From: Marisa cornuarietis
Lineage: Eukaryota; Mollusca; Gastropoda; Architaenioglossa; Ampullariidae
Reading direction: 5' to 3'
Assembly (NCBI GenBank): GCA_004794655.1
Contig: SMMW01000152.1
Coordinates: 496,001-560,000 of the forward strand
DNA: 64,000 nucleotides
This document shows, in pieces, positions 37,108-49,984 of the stretch; position 1 is the first letter of the stretch; each line of letters begins with the position of its first letter. The notes below the pieces were generated by a model, which searched no databases, was not told where the DNA came from, and worked only from the letters and a program-made list of their open reading frames with translations. Made by a program: the position numbers and the translations under genes.

Positions 37108-37389
37108 ATGAGTAGCTTCGGGCAAAGTAAACGTGAAGTCTGTCTCCTGGCACTTGTGACTGGCCTGCAACTGTTCTCATCTTCACCTCGCACAGGTTGG
37201 AAATAATATTTTACTTGAGATGAATTTGGAGACTTTTGGAGTTTGGAAAGAAAGGAGTGAATGGGGAAGAGAGGATGTGCTCTCTGTGTTCCTTTTGTGT
37301 GTCTGTGTAAAAGTGCGTTTGGGTCTGTGTATGTCTTTGTATGTCTGTGTGAAAGTATAATTCGTGTGTGTGTGCGTGTGCGTGTGTGT

Positions 37390-37440
<51 letters not shown>

Positions 37441-38467
37441 TGCGCGCATTCGGAAAGTGTGCTAAGAGATCATTTAATTTTTGAAATTAATAAAAATATA
37501 TAGTTTTATTGCGATATCTTTGTATATATTTAAGAATAATTCTAATTTAATCAATTCTAGAAACGTATAAAAACTATTACCATGCATGTTGATTCGTGTT
37601 AGGTGAGTGCCTGTCGCTGGAAATAAAAGGTCAAAGTGCAATTACAGTTCAAGAAGGAGAGAACTCAGAAATTGTCTTCTTTATCTACAACATGTCTCAC
37701 GAAGAAACGAAAACGTTGTACGTGTCAAAAGGCGAATTACATTTATGCAAACTCTTGGTGACACAAACTACCTGCAGTAGGTTTATGTTTAGTGGATCAT
37801 GCCAGTGCTCAACAAGATCCAGAGAGGGTCGATTGGAATTTGTCTTGATGAGACAGTTTCAGGCAGAAGATGGAGGCGAGTGGAAGTTCGAGGTTTGGGA
37901 TACGGGCATAACACAGACTGTTAACATTTCTGTCAAAGGTTAGTTAGCAGCTTAAGAAGCCTCTAGAAATAAGGCCAGATACGAGCTATATTTTAGGAAT
38001 AAGAATTATGTATATATATATATTGAGCTTAAAATAGATATGTTGCTTACCTATTTATTTAGACACACAAACGTACCTTTCCCCACTACCTAAGATAAAG
38101 ATACTCATTTAAATACAAGTACATCTGGGTATATAAAAATAAATTATATATATTTGTATATTGATACTAATATAAATGTTGATATATATAAGATATATTC
38201 TCTTGTTGAATTGGTTATAAACATTTTGATATAGATATACAGATTGATTTAGACATAGTTATGTCGATATACATTGCTATTGACACGTACATATATAAAG
38301 TTAGTTAATACGATAGATATGTTGATAGAGATGATGCTTGTGCAGGTGTAGGTATATGACTATTTAATTTGATATAGTTATATGTAGATGTTGATTTAAA
38401 TGTTTAATGTTAAATGTAAGCTGCATGATACCAGCATCTACATTAGTAAAGAAAATTGTGCTGTAAA

Positions 38468-38514
<47 letters not shown>

Positions 38515-38515
38515 C

Positions 38516-38549
<34 letters not shown>

Positions 38550-38904
38550 CAAACTATCACAGTATTTCTACGTCAGTGTTGGTGTCTCTCTCATATTCGT
38601 AAAAGGGCTAAAAATCGTTGAAACAACCTGTCATAGCAAAATTATTACACTGCACAACACAGGAAAAGTTGTCTAAGGTCTTTCAGTTGATTTATAGCAA
38701 TCTTGATGTCCTGAATCCAAATATCACATTGGTTTTCATAGATCAGGTCAACTTTCTAAGCTATGGCCATATCTTCATTTGTACTTTTTCATGTACAGTT
38801 ACAGATATTTTCACTGTATGTGATGCTTTGTTCTTAATCACTTCTACAATATGAAGAATTTGCATGTGCCAATTTTTTACTAATTGGTATTATCTGTCCA
38901 CAAT

Positions 38905-38948
<44 letters not shown>

Positions 38949-40554
38949 GCCCGAAGACTGGAGACTGTTCATTGACAGCAGCAAGCGGTCACTGAAATGT
39001 GTTTTATTGCACAACGGCAACCAGTTTGGCTCTGTACCCCTTGCTCACTCTATTAAACTGAAGGAGAACTATGAAGCGGTGAAGTATGTGCTGGAAAAAT
39101 TTTTTATGATCAGCATAAGTGGGTTATTTGTGTCGACCTTAAGATGGTTTAACTTTCTGTTGGGGCAACCATCCGGTTTCACCAAGTATCCATGGTTCCT
39201 ATGCATGTGGGACAGTAGGGACACTGCTCATCATTATACGAAGAAGGACTGACCTGTGCAAGAGGAATTAGTACCTTACAAAGCAAGTAACATCATCAAC
39301 AGCCCCCTGGTGGACAAAGACAGAATACTCTTGTCACCACTGCACATCAAGCTCAGCTTGATCAAACAATTCACCAAAGCTCTGGACAAAGACGGTGGCT
39401 GGTTCAATTACATGTGCCAGACTTTTCCGGGATTGACCATAGTGAAGCTGAAAGCTGGTATCTTTGACGGTCCTCAAATCCGTCAGCTCATCACAGATCC
39501 AGAGTTTGAAAAGTCAATGAACAAAGTGGAACAGGAAGCATGGAATGCTTTTGTTCTCGTCGTGAAAAACTTCCTAGGCATCAACAAGGCCAGAAACTAT
39601 GTTGAACTTGTCAACAATATGGTGACTGCTTTCAGAAACCTCGGATGCAGTATGAGCGTCAAACTGCATTACCTTTTCTCACATATGGATTGGTTTCCCG
39701 AGAATCTTGGATCAATGTCCGACGAGCAGGGAGAGAGATTCCACCAGGAGATGAAAGAGATGGAGGCCAGGTATCAGGGACGCTGGAATGCCGTCATGAT
39801 GGCTGATTACTGTTGGACTCTAAAGAGAGACATCCCTGATGCTGAGCATTCGAGGGTTTCCAATAAACGGAAGTTCAAGCCCTGAATTTTGAACAGTGAC
39901 GGGCATTCATGGGGTAACATACTGTTAACTTGTGCGCAGCTTTATCAATGTCTAATATTTAAGTTACAGTAATAGATGTTTTCAACAGTTACTTAAGATT
40001 TTGTGTTCCAGAACAATTTGTTCTCTTTGAAACCAATTCTGGGTGAGAAATGTGTATAGAAATGAACCGATTAATGTCGCAAAAATGTTAATGACTTATT
40101 TACAAGGTAAAAATTGTAAACAATTAAAGTAGCAGATAAACCTGACCTGACCTAGACAAACGGAGGTCATTTTCGGACTCAGCGGTACCAAATTATCATA
40201 AATCAGTTGAAAAACCATAGACAATTTAAAAAAAAATTTTTTTGTTGTGCAGTGTTATAGCAAAAGAAAAACGATCTATAAGGCAGTTTACCCTTATGAT
40301 TTGTAAAATAAAGATTTTATTAATTAATAAATATTTTAAGTGGATTTTGTTTAGTTAAACATATTAGGCTCAACCAAGTGTATAAGGAAAAAGTGTGAAG
40401 GGTGTGGTGCACAATTGTCTCAAAGTTTTAGTTTTACTTCCAGCAAAAGAAGGTACTACCAATACTCCGTTAAGAGGCAATGCTCCATTGACGAAGAAGC
40501 CAACTCCACTGAAAGGTGTGTAGAGTAATTAGTTATCCCCGCATGTGTTTACAA

Positions 40555-40623
<69 letters not shown>

Positions 40624-43600
40624 GAGAGAGAACTATATTTTGTGTACTGTGTATAATTTTGCACTAGCTTTCACATTCACATACTTTGCCGAGTTATTCA
40701 TAGCGCACAGGGACCCTCTTTTAGTAAATATTAGCTTTTGGTCTTTACTTAGAAACAAGTCTTATAATAATAATAACAACAATAATTCATTGTCACCCTC
40801 TCATCCTCCAGCTCTTTTGAAACCGCATCCCTTTTATAGCTTATGAGACATTTGCTTGTAAAAAGTAAATTTTTGTGAGAAATAATAACTTGATGCTGTA
40901 TCTTTGCGCTTACATTTTACTCGACGATGAATGGCGTACATACGATCTATAAGTGCCTGGACTCTTTATCTCGATGTTATTTGTTTTTATTTATGTAAGG
41001 GCATTGACTGTGGTTTAGAGTGGAGGAAAGCGCTAAATAAATCTTCTTATTGTTGGATCAATGTAATGACCATAGACTATCCAATTTTCTTCGAGCTGAA
41101 GACCATGTTAGCTTTAGAGTGATCTCTCGGAGTAACTTCCCCTTCATGGCGGTTTCTTTGACCTGCAGAGAAAAGCACAAAAGCGAAGGCTGTAACCTCT
41201 GTGACCTCTGCTCTCCAAACGCCAAAGAGCACTCAGACTTCCACCACAACCTCTACTTTCACTGCCAGCGATCACTTATTAAGCAATAAGAGCGAAGTCC
41301 TCGGTGCTGCACACGAACCTCAGAGAGCTGGATTAGAGAGCTACGTCGTTGTTATCATCGTCTTACTGATCATCGTCACTGTTGTAGGGCTGACCGTGAG
41401 TTTTATCGGCTGGCGACATCCGGGTTACATTCGGAGGTTGCGAAGCTATCTTGGTGAGAAAAATAATAGAGCAAGTTAATCAGCAGTGAAGTTAGGAATT
41501 AATACTTATTTCTGAGTAGAAGAAAGGGCATGGGCTATTTTTTTTTTACAGATATTTATTGGCATTATTTTTAATTGACTGCATATGTCTATGTTATGAA
41601 AACAGTCCGCAGCAGTTGTAGGTTTCTGCAGCAGAGTTAGGAAGTTACGCAATAAAAAAAATTCTGCCCCTTTAATTTATTTCTAAGGAAACGATATGCT
41701 CTAATTTTCTGTATGCGTCACTACTATTTAGGTATTGTATTGTTTTAGACACATAATGTTGATACATTTAGAGCAGTATCACTCCATGTTCAAGTATGTT
41801 CGCCGCCTATTTCTCTTATAAAACATAAACGACAAAAAATAATAAAAAAACCATAACACAGGCTGGCACCGTTTTGCAGTAAGTTTTTTTTAAAGCTGAA
41901 GGAATTGGCAGTGTCTACAGGACATCAGCTGGTGTGTTTATAAGTATAACGGTCTGTGGTTGTCGATTGTGATACAATGCACTTCGTATTAATACTGTCA
42001 TTCTAGCAGTTTTGTATTACTAAGTAATCAAATGTGTTCTCCTCCCATTTAACAATGCTAATCTCAAACATGCATCAAACCATTTAATCATTAATATGCA
42101 CATATACACAGACATTTATCAAGCCAATATTCAATACAATTATGTATTAGTACAAACATACACAAGTACAAGCATAGATATTCATTAGGCCATTCGACAC
42201 CACACAATCTTGTAAATACACAGGTACAAACACTAATATTTATTAATTCATTATTCATAGAACATAATGTAATAAACTTAAATTAACATTTCTATATGAT
42301 CAGTCTTAGGTGTAAAAGATTTTAGTCAATGGCACAACACCTTTTTAAATTTTCAACGCATTATAAACAAAGAAGACAAAAGTTTAACATCCGCTTCAGA
42401 CAATGAAACGAAATTCGCCTTGTCAGGAAATAGATAAAAATAAGCAAAACTGAAAAACTAAAAAACTAAAACTTACAAGTTACAGGAAAATATTAATTCA
42501 CAATAAGTATTTCATCACTACAAGTGTTTATTGAGAAGGATGACCTAATCGTTCTTTAAAGTCAGACGATGATGTAGACTGCACAGAAACAAAGACTGTT
42601 TTTTTTACAGGTCAAATATGAAGAAAGATTTTGGCAAAGTTTTTAAATCATCGTCCCGTTAAAGCTTTTGCGAAGTTGTTCAAATATTTCCCCACATTTG
42701 TCCTGTTAAGAATGAATTAAAGCTGATTCTCGCTGTGCAGTTACTCTCCGTCCAGCACACACCTGTTGGGCGTGGATAGATGGGTTCAGAAACCGCCTGA
42801 CAGTCGACTTTGAACCCAACACCTATGATAGACCCATCAACAGGGCATCGGAAGGGTTCCGATACGCAGCCTTCGCTAGATTTTTCCGACGGTCACGTCC
42901 CGGTAAATATACTTAAAGTGTAACAAATAGCAAATTGTGATGTTGAAATTGTGTCTAAGTGAAAAAGAAAGGCCTGCGTAACACATGGTAGATTGTGATA
43001 ATAACATTGTGTCTAAGTGAAAAAGAAAGGCCTGTGTAACACATGGTAGATTGTGCTGTCAACATTGTGTCTAAGTGAAAAAGAAAGGCCTAAATATAAA
43101 TAGTACAATATCGATACACTACATTCTACAAATTTTATTGTTTAAGCTTTATATCAGTTTTCTAAACTTAGACGAAGATATTACTGAAGATCACCATTTG
43201 AGGGATATTTTCTCAATTTGTCGTCGGTGTTTGGTTCTCCAGCGTCCCGTAACGATATCTACGAATCGGTTATCTGCACAGACGATGATGGCTACTTGCT
43301 GACGTCCTTCGATGGTAAAGACAAAGCGAGGTCAGGACAGCCAAGTGATGCAGGTACAAGAAATATTACTGGACGAAAGAAGCCAATCAGAAGCTGTGAC
43401 ACGTAACGTGGACTAGACAAGCAGACACTTAGCTAAAACTACTGGATAAGCCCTAGGCTCGTTCAGTAAGAGAAATTGTTGTAATCACCACTCAGTCAAG
43501 TCATATAAGGCAGCATGGAATTGAAGCAACTTTAAAAATTTATGAAAACGAAAAAAATGTATTAGTAGGGAATTCAAAATACTAAAACAGGCTTTCCTTA

Positions 43601-44659
43601 CGAATACCAATATGGCGGCTAGTCAGTCTAAGGCAGAGCCAGTCCTGGTTTATCCAATAGTTTCATATTAGTGGTAGAAAATGCTAGGTATGACTCAGAA
43701 AATATTTCTGTAAACAGGTTAATGAAGTGACAAAGACAGAAATATATTTAACTAAGACTGGAGAGTACGTGAATTGATGAGACTTTTTGTAGTTTTACAA
43801 GCCTCTTCTGATGTTAGAAAAACATTTGTGAATAATGTTTATCACAGGCTCTCTTCCCTCCTGTGTTTCACCTAAACAGCGGTTACAAATAAGGTATACT
43901 TTTATGTCGGGGAGTAATTATTTTTATTTATGTTAATGACGTGAGGCAGGCATAATTACATCCAAATAATGTAGGTTTTATAAAAAGGATATAATTTTAT
44001 AATAGCTCAGTTCAAGATCTTTGCGAGGTCAGCGATGTCAAATAACAAAGACTACATGCGAAAGTAATTTAAAGAACGTTTCTAAAGCATTTGTATATAT
44101 ATATATATATATGATATAGATTGTGTCAAGCAGTAATTTAAACTGTTTTTAAAAATATTTAAAAGCACTGAGCTCGTGCAGAAAAATTGCTGGAGCCACT
44201 ATACAGCTGTCTGATTACACGTCTATAGATATATACACACACCCACACAGACTTGCACATAGTGTATTACAACTTCTTTTATTTGTTTTGTCTGTAATAT
44301 TGATTTTGTTTGTACTGTTTCGCTGTTTTGGCATTTTCGTGTATTTATCGTTTCCTTAAGAGAATGTTTTGATTCATTGTTAAAAATGTGTCTGGCAAAG
44401 TCCACATGGTGAATACACGTCAAGTGTGTGAAATAATCATTGGAAACATGTGCTTAGTTAAGAAGATCATTCATGATTTCTGCAGTCTTAATTAAAGCTT
44501 TGCTTGCCTCCATTCCATTAGTGCCGCCATTAGACGACTATCCTCGGTCCTCAAACATCTATGAAATTCCATTACCGAGTAAACACGTGGGACATGAAAC
44601 AACCAAAATGACGGCAGACCTGATCCCACCCACGGACGAGCAAGAGAATCTCAAAGGTC

Positions 44660-44748
<89 letters not shown>

Positions 44749-44837
44749 AAATGGTCTTAAAATTTGTCCCCTCAGTTAAATAATAATACTGTACCATCAC
44801 TGTTCTAGGTGACTCGCCAACTGCCTCAAGAACTTAA
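37108..44837 (+). CDS. R3: single Ig-like domain transmembrane receptor (8 exons)
   Basis: Exons: 37108-37195, 37603-37938, 40444-40515, 41169-41453, 42741-42902, 43243-43353, 44522-44656, 44809-44837; all junctions phase 1, total 1218 nt, 405 residues. The signal peptide contains REVCLLALVTGLQLF, nearly the same as in R2. The Ig-like domain (about 30-141) has ECLSLEIKG, LCKLLVTQTTC, SCQC and DGGEWKFEVWDT. A 24-residue stalk exon and a Thr-rich stretch precede the helix at about 224-246 (starts YVVVIIVLLIIV). Tail tyrosines: TYDRPI, RYAAF, IYESVI, GYLLTS, DYPRSS and IYEIPLP. ATTAAA at 44944-44949 is a possible poly(A) signal. A transposon-like ORF relic sits in the second intron. Confidence 0.82.
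37360..37438. repeat. (GT)n microsatellite with GC interruptions
   Basis: In R3 intron 1. Confidence 0.95.
37975..38400 (+). repeat. AT-rich duplicated block in R3 intron 2
   Basis: Related to 34200-34622; built from irregular gatttagatata-like units. Confidence 0.6.
38468..38549. repeat. (GAT)n microsatellite
   Basis: About 27 units with one CAT interruption, R3 intron 2. Confidence 0.95.
38903..38948. repeat. (CA)n next to the orphan ORF relic
   Basis: About 22 units ending where homology to the mobile ORF begins. Confidence 0.95.
38947..39885 (+). pseudogene. Mobile-element-like orphan ORF with one in-frame TGA
   Basis: 313 codons open apart from a TGA at 39250-39252. It starts KPEDWRLFIDSSKRSLKCVL directly after a (CA)n run and includes QPSGFTKYPWFLCMWDSR, PPLHIKL-like LSPLHIKLSLIKQFTKALD, GPQIRQLI, SDEQGERFHQEM and ADYCWTLKRD. 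I recognise this as a conserved orphan family found in many invertebrate genomes in dispersed copies, probably carried by a transposon; I cannot name the element. It sits in R3 intron 2 in the same orientation. Confidence 0.6.
40360..40443 (+). repeat. Tandem unit marker 3, upstream of R3 stalk exon
   Basis: Contains gctcaaccaagtgtataagg and gaagggtgtggtgcacaa. The shared aagtgtataag starts at 40376, 3922 nt after marker 2; marker 2 is 3921 nt after marker 1. Confidence 0.6.
40444..40515 (+). CDS. R3 stalk exon
   Basis: 72-nt phase 1-1 exon between an acttccag acceptor and a gtgtgt donor, encoding KEGTTNTPLRGNAPLTKKPT. It links the Ig domain to the membrane exon. Upstream of it lies a block repeated at 32.53 and 36.45 kb. 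Confidence 0.65.
40555..40629. repeat. (CA)n(TA)n(GA)n microsatellite
   Basis: Starts 40 nt after the R3 stalk exon donor. Confidence 0.95.
42920..43091. repeat. 58-bp tandem repeat, about 3 units
   Basis: The block gtgtctaagtgaaaaagaaa starts at 42951, 43009 and 43067. Lies in the R3 intron directly after the first tail exon. Confidence 0.9.
44659..44747. repeat. (TATC)n at R3 exon 7 donor
   Basis: About 22 units starting within the donor context gtcatctatc. Confidence 0.95.
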
Positions 44838-45054
44838 CAACCTGAGTGAGCATGCGCGAAGTTTCCCGGCTACAGTTCTACTGGTCAAGGGAAACACATG
44901 ACCTCCTCGACATATCAAGATCTTCAGCTCATGAAATATTTGAATTAAACAAGAAAACGAGCTTTTGTTTTTGTCGCCTCATTAAATAGTTGACTGTGAG
45001 ATTACAAGAAGAGATTTTACTTACATTCTGTTCTTGTGCACATGCTCTTTCTGT

Positions 45055-45057
<3 letters not shown>

Positions 45058-45133
<76 letters not shown>

Positions 45134-45139
45134 CACACA
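45058..45139. repeat. (TC)n(CA)n microsatellite
   Basis: Between convergent R3 and R4. An (AAT)n run follows at 45470-45515. Confidence 0.95.
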
Positions 45140-45470
45140 TAGTCAAATAGAATGAGATAAATCTATCGAGAAAGAGCCAGTAAGTCAAATTCTTTATTCA
45201 GTAAAGCCTTGTAAAGATCCTTTGAAAGGATGTGTACTAGAATACAATAAAAACACCAATATCATTATAGAGATTAGTAAAGATAAAGATCCCGTATATC
45301 TAATGGGAGAAAATTGTTAACTCCGAGCCAGAAACGAAAGCTACATTACGGCAAAACAGCCAGCTCTGTAAAGAGATTCCGCTTGAAGAAAAAGAACAGC
45401 GAGCCCGAGACGAGATCCGAACCCAAAACAGTCAATCCACACTGAATTTGTGACAGATGTTAACCGGTGC

Positions 45471-45517
<47 letters not shown>

Positions 45518-46824
45518 AATTTTATTTGAAAGACGTAGCACCACTGTTTCATTCCGCAGTTATTTTTCCTTCTCAATTAGTTCCTGCAAAAGCAGCTGCG
45601 GGATGAAAGTGTGAAAAGTTTATTAGCGTAAACCCACACCAGGCCCTGTCTTAAAGTCCAGGGAAGCACCAATGTATAACAAAACATACACGAACATTTT
45701 TCTTGCTATCAAGAGAAAGAATTCTGTGTTATCCCCCCCTAGTGTGTTCAGCTCCCATTTTACCCTTGTCTGGTCAACATTGTGAACGGTCTTTAGCATC
45801 CTATTACTCATTATCTTTTTATCCTGCTTCCCTATGAAACTTAAAATTGTGTCTTCATAAGCTGAACTGTACATGGATCAAGTTACTAGTTTCTATTTCC
45901 TCTAGTCTGTTGTCGTCTTGGTCGAGATTTGTTTCCTGTTTCGGGTGTTAAAGCAATCTCACCCACTTATGCACTTACCCATGCACACACGCATATACAT
46001 GCAGAAACACAATGAGAAACAAATATCCATACTTAATTGAATCCAATTTATATTTCGAATATTTTTGACGAAAGAACGAGAGAGAGAATAAAAGTGAGGA
46101 AAAACCCACAAAATATTTGTCACCTAAGCACTCCAGACTATTTCCATTATCTGTATAAAAGCAATACACATAAAAATGTAAGGTGTCGAATTCTAGTGAC
46201 CATGTGAGAGCCGAGCAAAGTGTGGTTCACTGTGTCTAGAGCACTCCATAAAAACAGAGTCAAAACTGTTTCTTTTACATGCTATAACCTTCCCTAAATA
46301 ATTAGGTTTCGTTAACTTTTGGTTTCCAATTTGCCTCTTGCTGATGTTACATGTATGTTCTGCTACTTTGACTCACGAAACGAGAGAATGATATCGATTT
46401 TCATCTGATCACTAACATTTATATTGTTTTTGGTAATCACTCTTATAAGCTAGGAACTTTGGTGATATGTAAGAACATCTATCAAAATTATTGATTAATT
46501 AGTAATTATTTTTATAGAATTGTTTGCATGCCCAACTAACTTTGTCTATATTTCTTTCTGTCTCAATATCTAGGGAGGATTAAGGTTTAGGGCGGATTAA
46601 GGTTTTAAAGTTTACTTTTGCATCAGCCACCAAAAGTATGTCTTTGATTGTAGGGTTAATTGACCCTTGCCTACCAAGGTAAAGTCATAAACGTGGTTCT
46701 GTCTGGAAGACTTGATACCACGGGTCTGTGTCAGGTTTCTACTCACAAACATTTCCACTCCCCTTCTGCTTTCAACATATATCACCTGTCTAGACTAGGA
46801 AAGGTAAATCCAACCAATCTCAGT

Positions 46825-48645
46825 CTAACGACACCTCTCAAGCAAGTCCACCTCAGGGTTGAGCCACAGGAAGATGTCCAAAGCCAGGGTGATGATGATC
46901 ACCAGAGTAAACACAAAGACAGCCACCATAGACACGATGTCGCTGGACTTAAGTTCTGGCTTCCTGTGGTTTTGTTTTGAATCCAGTAGCTGTATTCTGT
47001 CTACTGTAGTTGTATCACGAACAGTAGTCAATGTTGAAGAACTTAAGTCAGAGGACACTCGTCTCGTCGTTGTCAGTGAAGTTTGTGATGTTATCGGCGA
47101 GTTCGCTGCCCCGGACACGAGGTGACTCATTGCTAACTCAGGTGTCGTTTCAATATTGGACTGTGTTGCCCAGGTTGTGACCTGCTCTGTCAGAAAAACA
47201 GTAGTTTTGTAACATAATTTCAGCTCCATAACTGGGTCTCTTAACGCCGTTACCCGTACTATTGTTATACAATTGGTTAACTAGTTGTAATCTGGAAAAG
47301 GGAGCATAGCATACATTTTGTGACACACATTTTATAGCATGTGTACTATTTACATGTGCATCATGCAGCTGTGTTATTTAACTAAGGGCTCAGTAGATAA
47401 ATTGTTTTGTATCATAGCATATTATTGTTAGTGTTTTTAGTGTCATCTCTTCATCATCTTTGTCCAGCTAAAAGAGTGCAGCTGCTTTGGCTATGATGCT
47501 GTGTGACAAAAGTGATTTACTATTACTATTATTTTTATTCAATATAGTCAATCAGATCAAAACACTTATCACGTATTTGGACATTATTCCCTTCCAAGTC
47601 TCTCCAATCTTATCTTCATTACTTACCTTGCCAAAGAACATAAAGATCCTCAAAGATAATTTATTGTAAATATTGTTAACAATTGTTCAGTGTTAAAAAT
47701 TTAGTTTACGGTTTACCTCCGGAGCATTGGTAGGAAAGGATATAATCTTTTGAAAAGTACCTCCAAGCTGCTAAGATGTCAGGAAGAGGTACACTTCGAA
47801 ATAAAATAAATTTTTCTTAACTATATCTTTGCTCGTTAGTAAACAGTCCACATTGAACTAAAACGTTAAAATACAGCAAAAATAATAAAATCACATGTCT
47901 AGAGCTTTGTCAAGATCGTAAAAGGTGTTAAAAAGATCGCACAGAGCTTTTAGAAAAGTATTTTGGTTAGTACGAAATGAACAGAGACTTACCACTGATG
48001 GTAACATTGACTGTCTTAGACGTGTCGTCATGTTGCCAGTCCTTGAACATCCACAGGCCGGCATCAGTCTGCCGGAAAGTTTTATTTAAGCTAAAAGCAC
48101 CGTCAGTGTCATTAGGACAACGACAGATGTTGTTATTGGTTCTACAGACTTGACTTGCTGATTCTGACACAATACACTTGGTATCGTACTCATTCTTCTC
48201 CGTGGCCTTGTGCAGGACATAAATGCGAAAATCCTGTCCGTGGCGAACATAGAACTTGATTTCTGACACAACTCCCAACGGAAATGTAAAACTTGTCTTG
48301 TTTCCTTCAATTTGCAAGGTCAGTGATTCTGGTTGAGAGAACAAGAAATGTTATTAGCAATACTTTATTATTACTAGCTATCACAGCATATGTCAATATA
48401 TTTTACCAAAGTCCCTGTTATGCACAGAGAACGAAGCTTAAGTACATGTAAGCACATCTTTCGTCTCACCATCGTTATCATTATCATTCCCACCAATACC
48501 ATCAAAGAAATGAAAGTTTGTGATTATTAATAGAATATTAATTTTGAACTGCAACTAAGTCACAAATTAAATCGAGTCTACCTGTCTTGTGCGCAAGCAG
48601 TAACATCAACATCAGGACCACCGCTGCTAGATTTCTGTCCACCAT
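46825..48645 (-). CDS. R4: short-tailed Ig-like transmembrane protein (3 exons)
   Basis: Exons: 48645-48582, 48328-47993, 47186-46825; total 762 nt, 253 residues. Signal peptide MVDRNLAAVVLMLMLLLAHK. The Ig-like domain (about 22-133) starts ESLTLQIEG, lacking the first Cys found in R2, R3, R5 and R6, and keeps KCIVSESASQVC, ICRC and DAGLWMFKDW. The stalk is Ser/Thr-rich. The helix at about 217-242 (starts IVSMVAVFVF) includes an Asp (LALDIFLWL) and is followed by only NPEVDLLERCR before a TAG. There is no tail tyrosine and no SH2 motif. It could be a decoy, an adaptor-dependent receptor, or have an unseen extra exon. It is convergent with R3 and divergent with R5. Confidence 0.78.
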
Positions 48646-49227
48646 CTTGGCTAAATCCTCGACACATTATAAAGTTAACCAGACAGGAGACACTGATAGC
48701 GACATTGTCCGACAGGTCCTAAACAGAAATAAAACAATCCTAATTGTATTAGCCTTTGAAGGCAACTGGTTTCAAGACCAGTATCTTACATTACTGTCAA
48801 TGATGTATCATGTCCACAAGGGAGAGCACTAGTGAAAGTGCCTTTAACAATCACTTCCTTAAGTAATTGTATTTTCAATGTCCCTACACATATCACAGCT
48901 ACTTGTACAGACGCACAATGCCATGTTAAACTATTTATTCAGTACACATTCTTCAGTCAACATTGAATTAATTATTGTTGACTACAGCTCACGCTCTTGA
49001 TTAGAAGTTTTTCAGTCATAAGTGGGTCTTCTTGGAAAAATTTATCATGAAACTGCCGTTTGTTGGGCGAGAAGCTTATTGCCATCCCTCAGATGAAGCT
49101 TATAAGTTTCCGTTACAGGGGTTTCCGTTATAAAATGCCATCCATGCCGAAGTCGAAACTAAATGAACTTTGGATCAGCTCAAAACGGAAAGTAAACACG
49201 TTTGGCAGAAATGATGGATGATTTGCG

Positions 49228-49253
49228 CGTGTGTGTGTGTGTGTGTGTGCGCG

Positions 49254-49350
<97 letters not shown>
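49228..49350. repeat. (GT)n-GCGC-(ATC)n composite microsatellite
   Basis: About ten GT units, gcgcgc, then about 31 ATC units, in the shared upstream region of divergent R4 and R5. Confidence 0.95.
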
Positions 49351-49351
<1 letters not shown>

Positions 49352-49984
49352 ACAACTAGCTAATTGTTGGAAAAAGATTAATTCTAAACACTACATAGTG
49401 ACATGATTGAGATATTAATTTTTAAAGCAACATAACCCTACCCCTTACTATAACCAGACGATGTTTATCAACTTTAACTGTTATTTTATTCGTATTTATT
49501 GCTGTTATGTATTTTACTGTCCAAGATTTTTTTGACACTGAGGCCCTGCATGGGGTGAAATACTTTCTTGGCGTCTGATAAATCTGTAGCACATTCCTTG
49601 GTTAAAAAGACAATAACAATATAACAATTATGCATTCTAGTTGAGTCGTATCCATAAACTCTTTTCTCAAGTATATCCGAAGATGAGGTCAGGTTGACTA
49701 ATAATTGTGTGCACATTGTTTCATTGTGTGAGAAGGATTTTATTATCTGCCCATTACTAAGATTATCACCATGTTATCACCTAGCATCCACCACCCCTTA
49801 GCACCATCACTAATGCCGCTGTCACCAAAAATCCCCCATAATCAGTCTCGTACACACCATCCTTGTTTTGCAAATGGATCAAAACAAAGGCAGGTTTGAT
49901 TAGTAAGACAGAACGGAAGAAACCCACTTAATCAGGAACATAAAAACTAACTTACAGTTAGTTGCTGATTTTCTTAGCTGTGAG

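Noticed and set aside
45623..45874. Minus-strand frame with YEDTIL as a possible R4 tail exon
   Set aside because: No acceptor in the needed phase, and R4 already has an in-frame stop in its membrane exon.
46730..46770. Possible extra R4 mini-exon before a gtgagt donor
   Set aside because: Only about 19 nt, would need R4 to splice out before its stop, and no matching following exon was found.
49128..49406. Poly-Met and poly-His frames
   Set aside because: Translations of the (ATC)n microsatellite.
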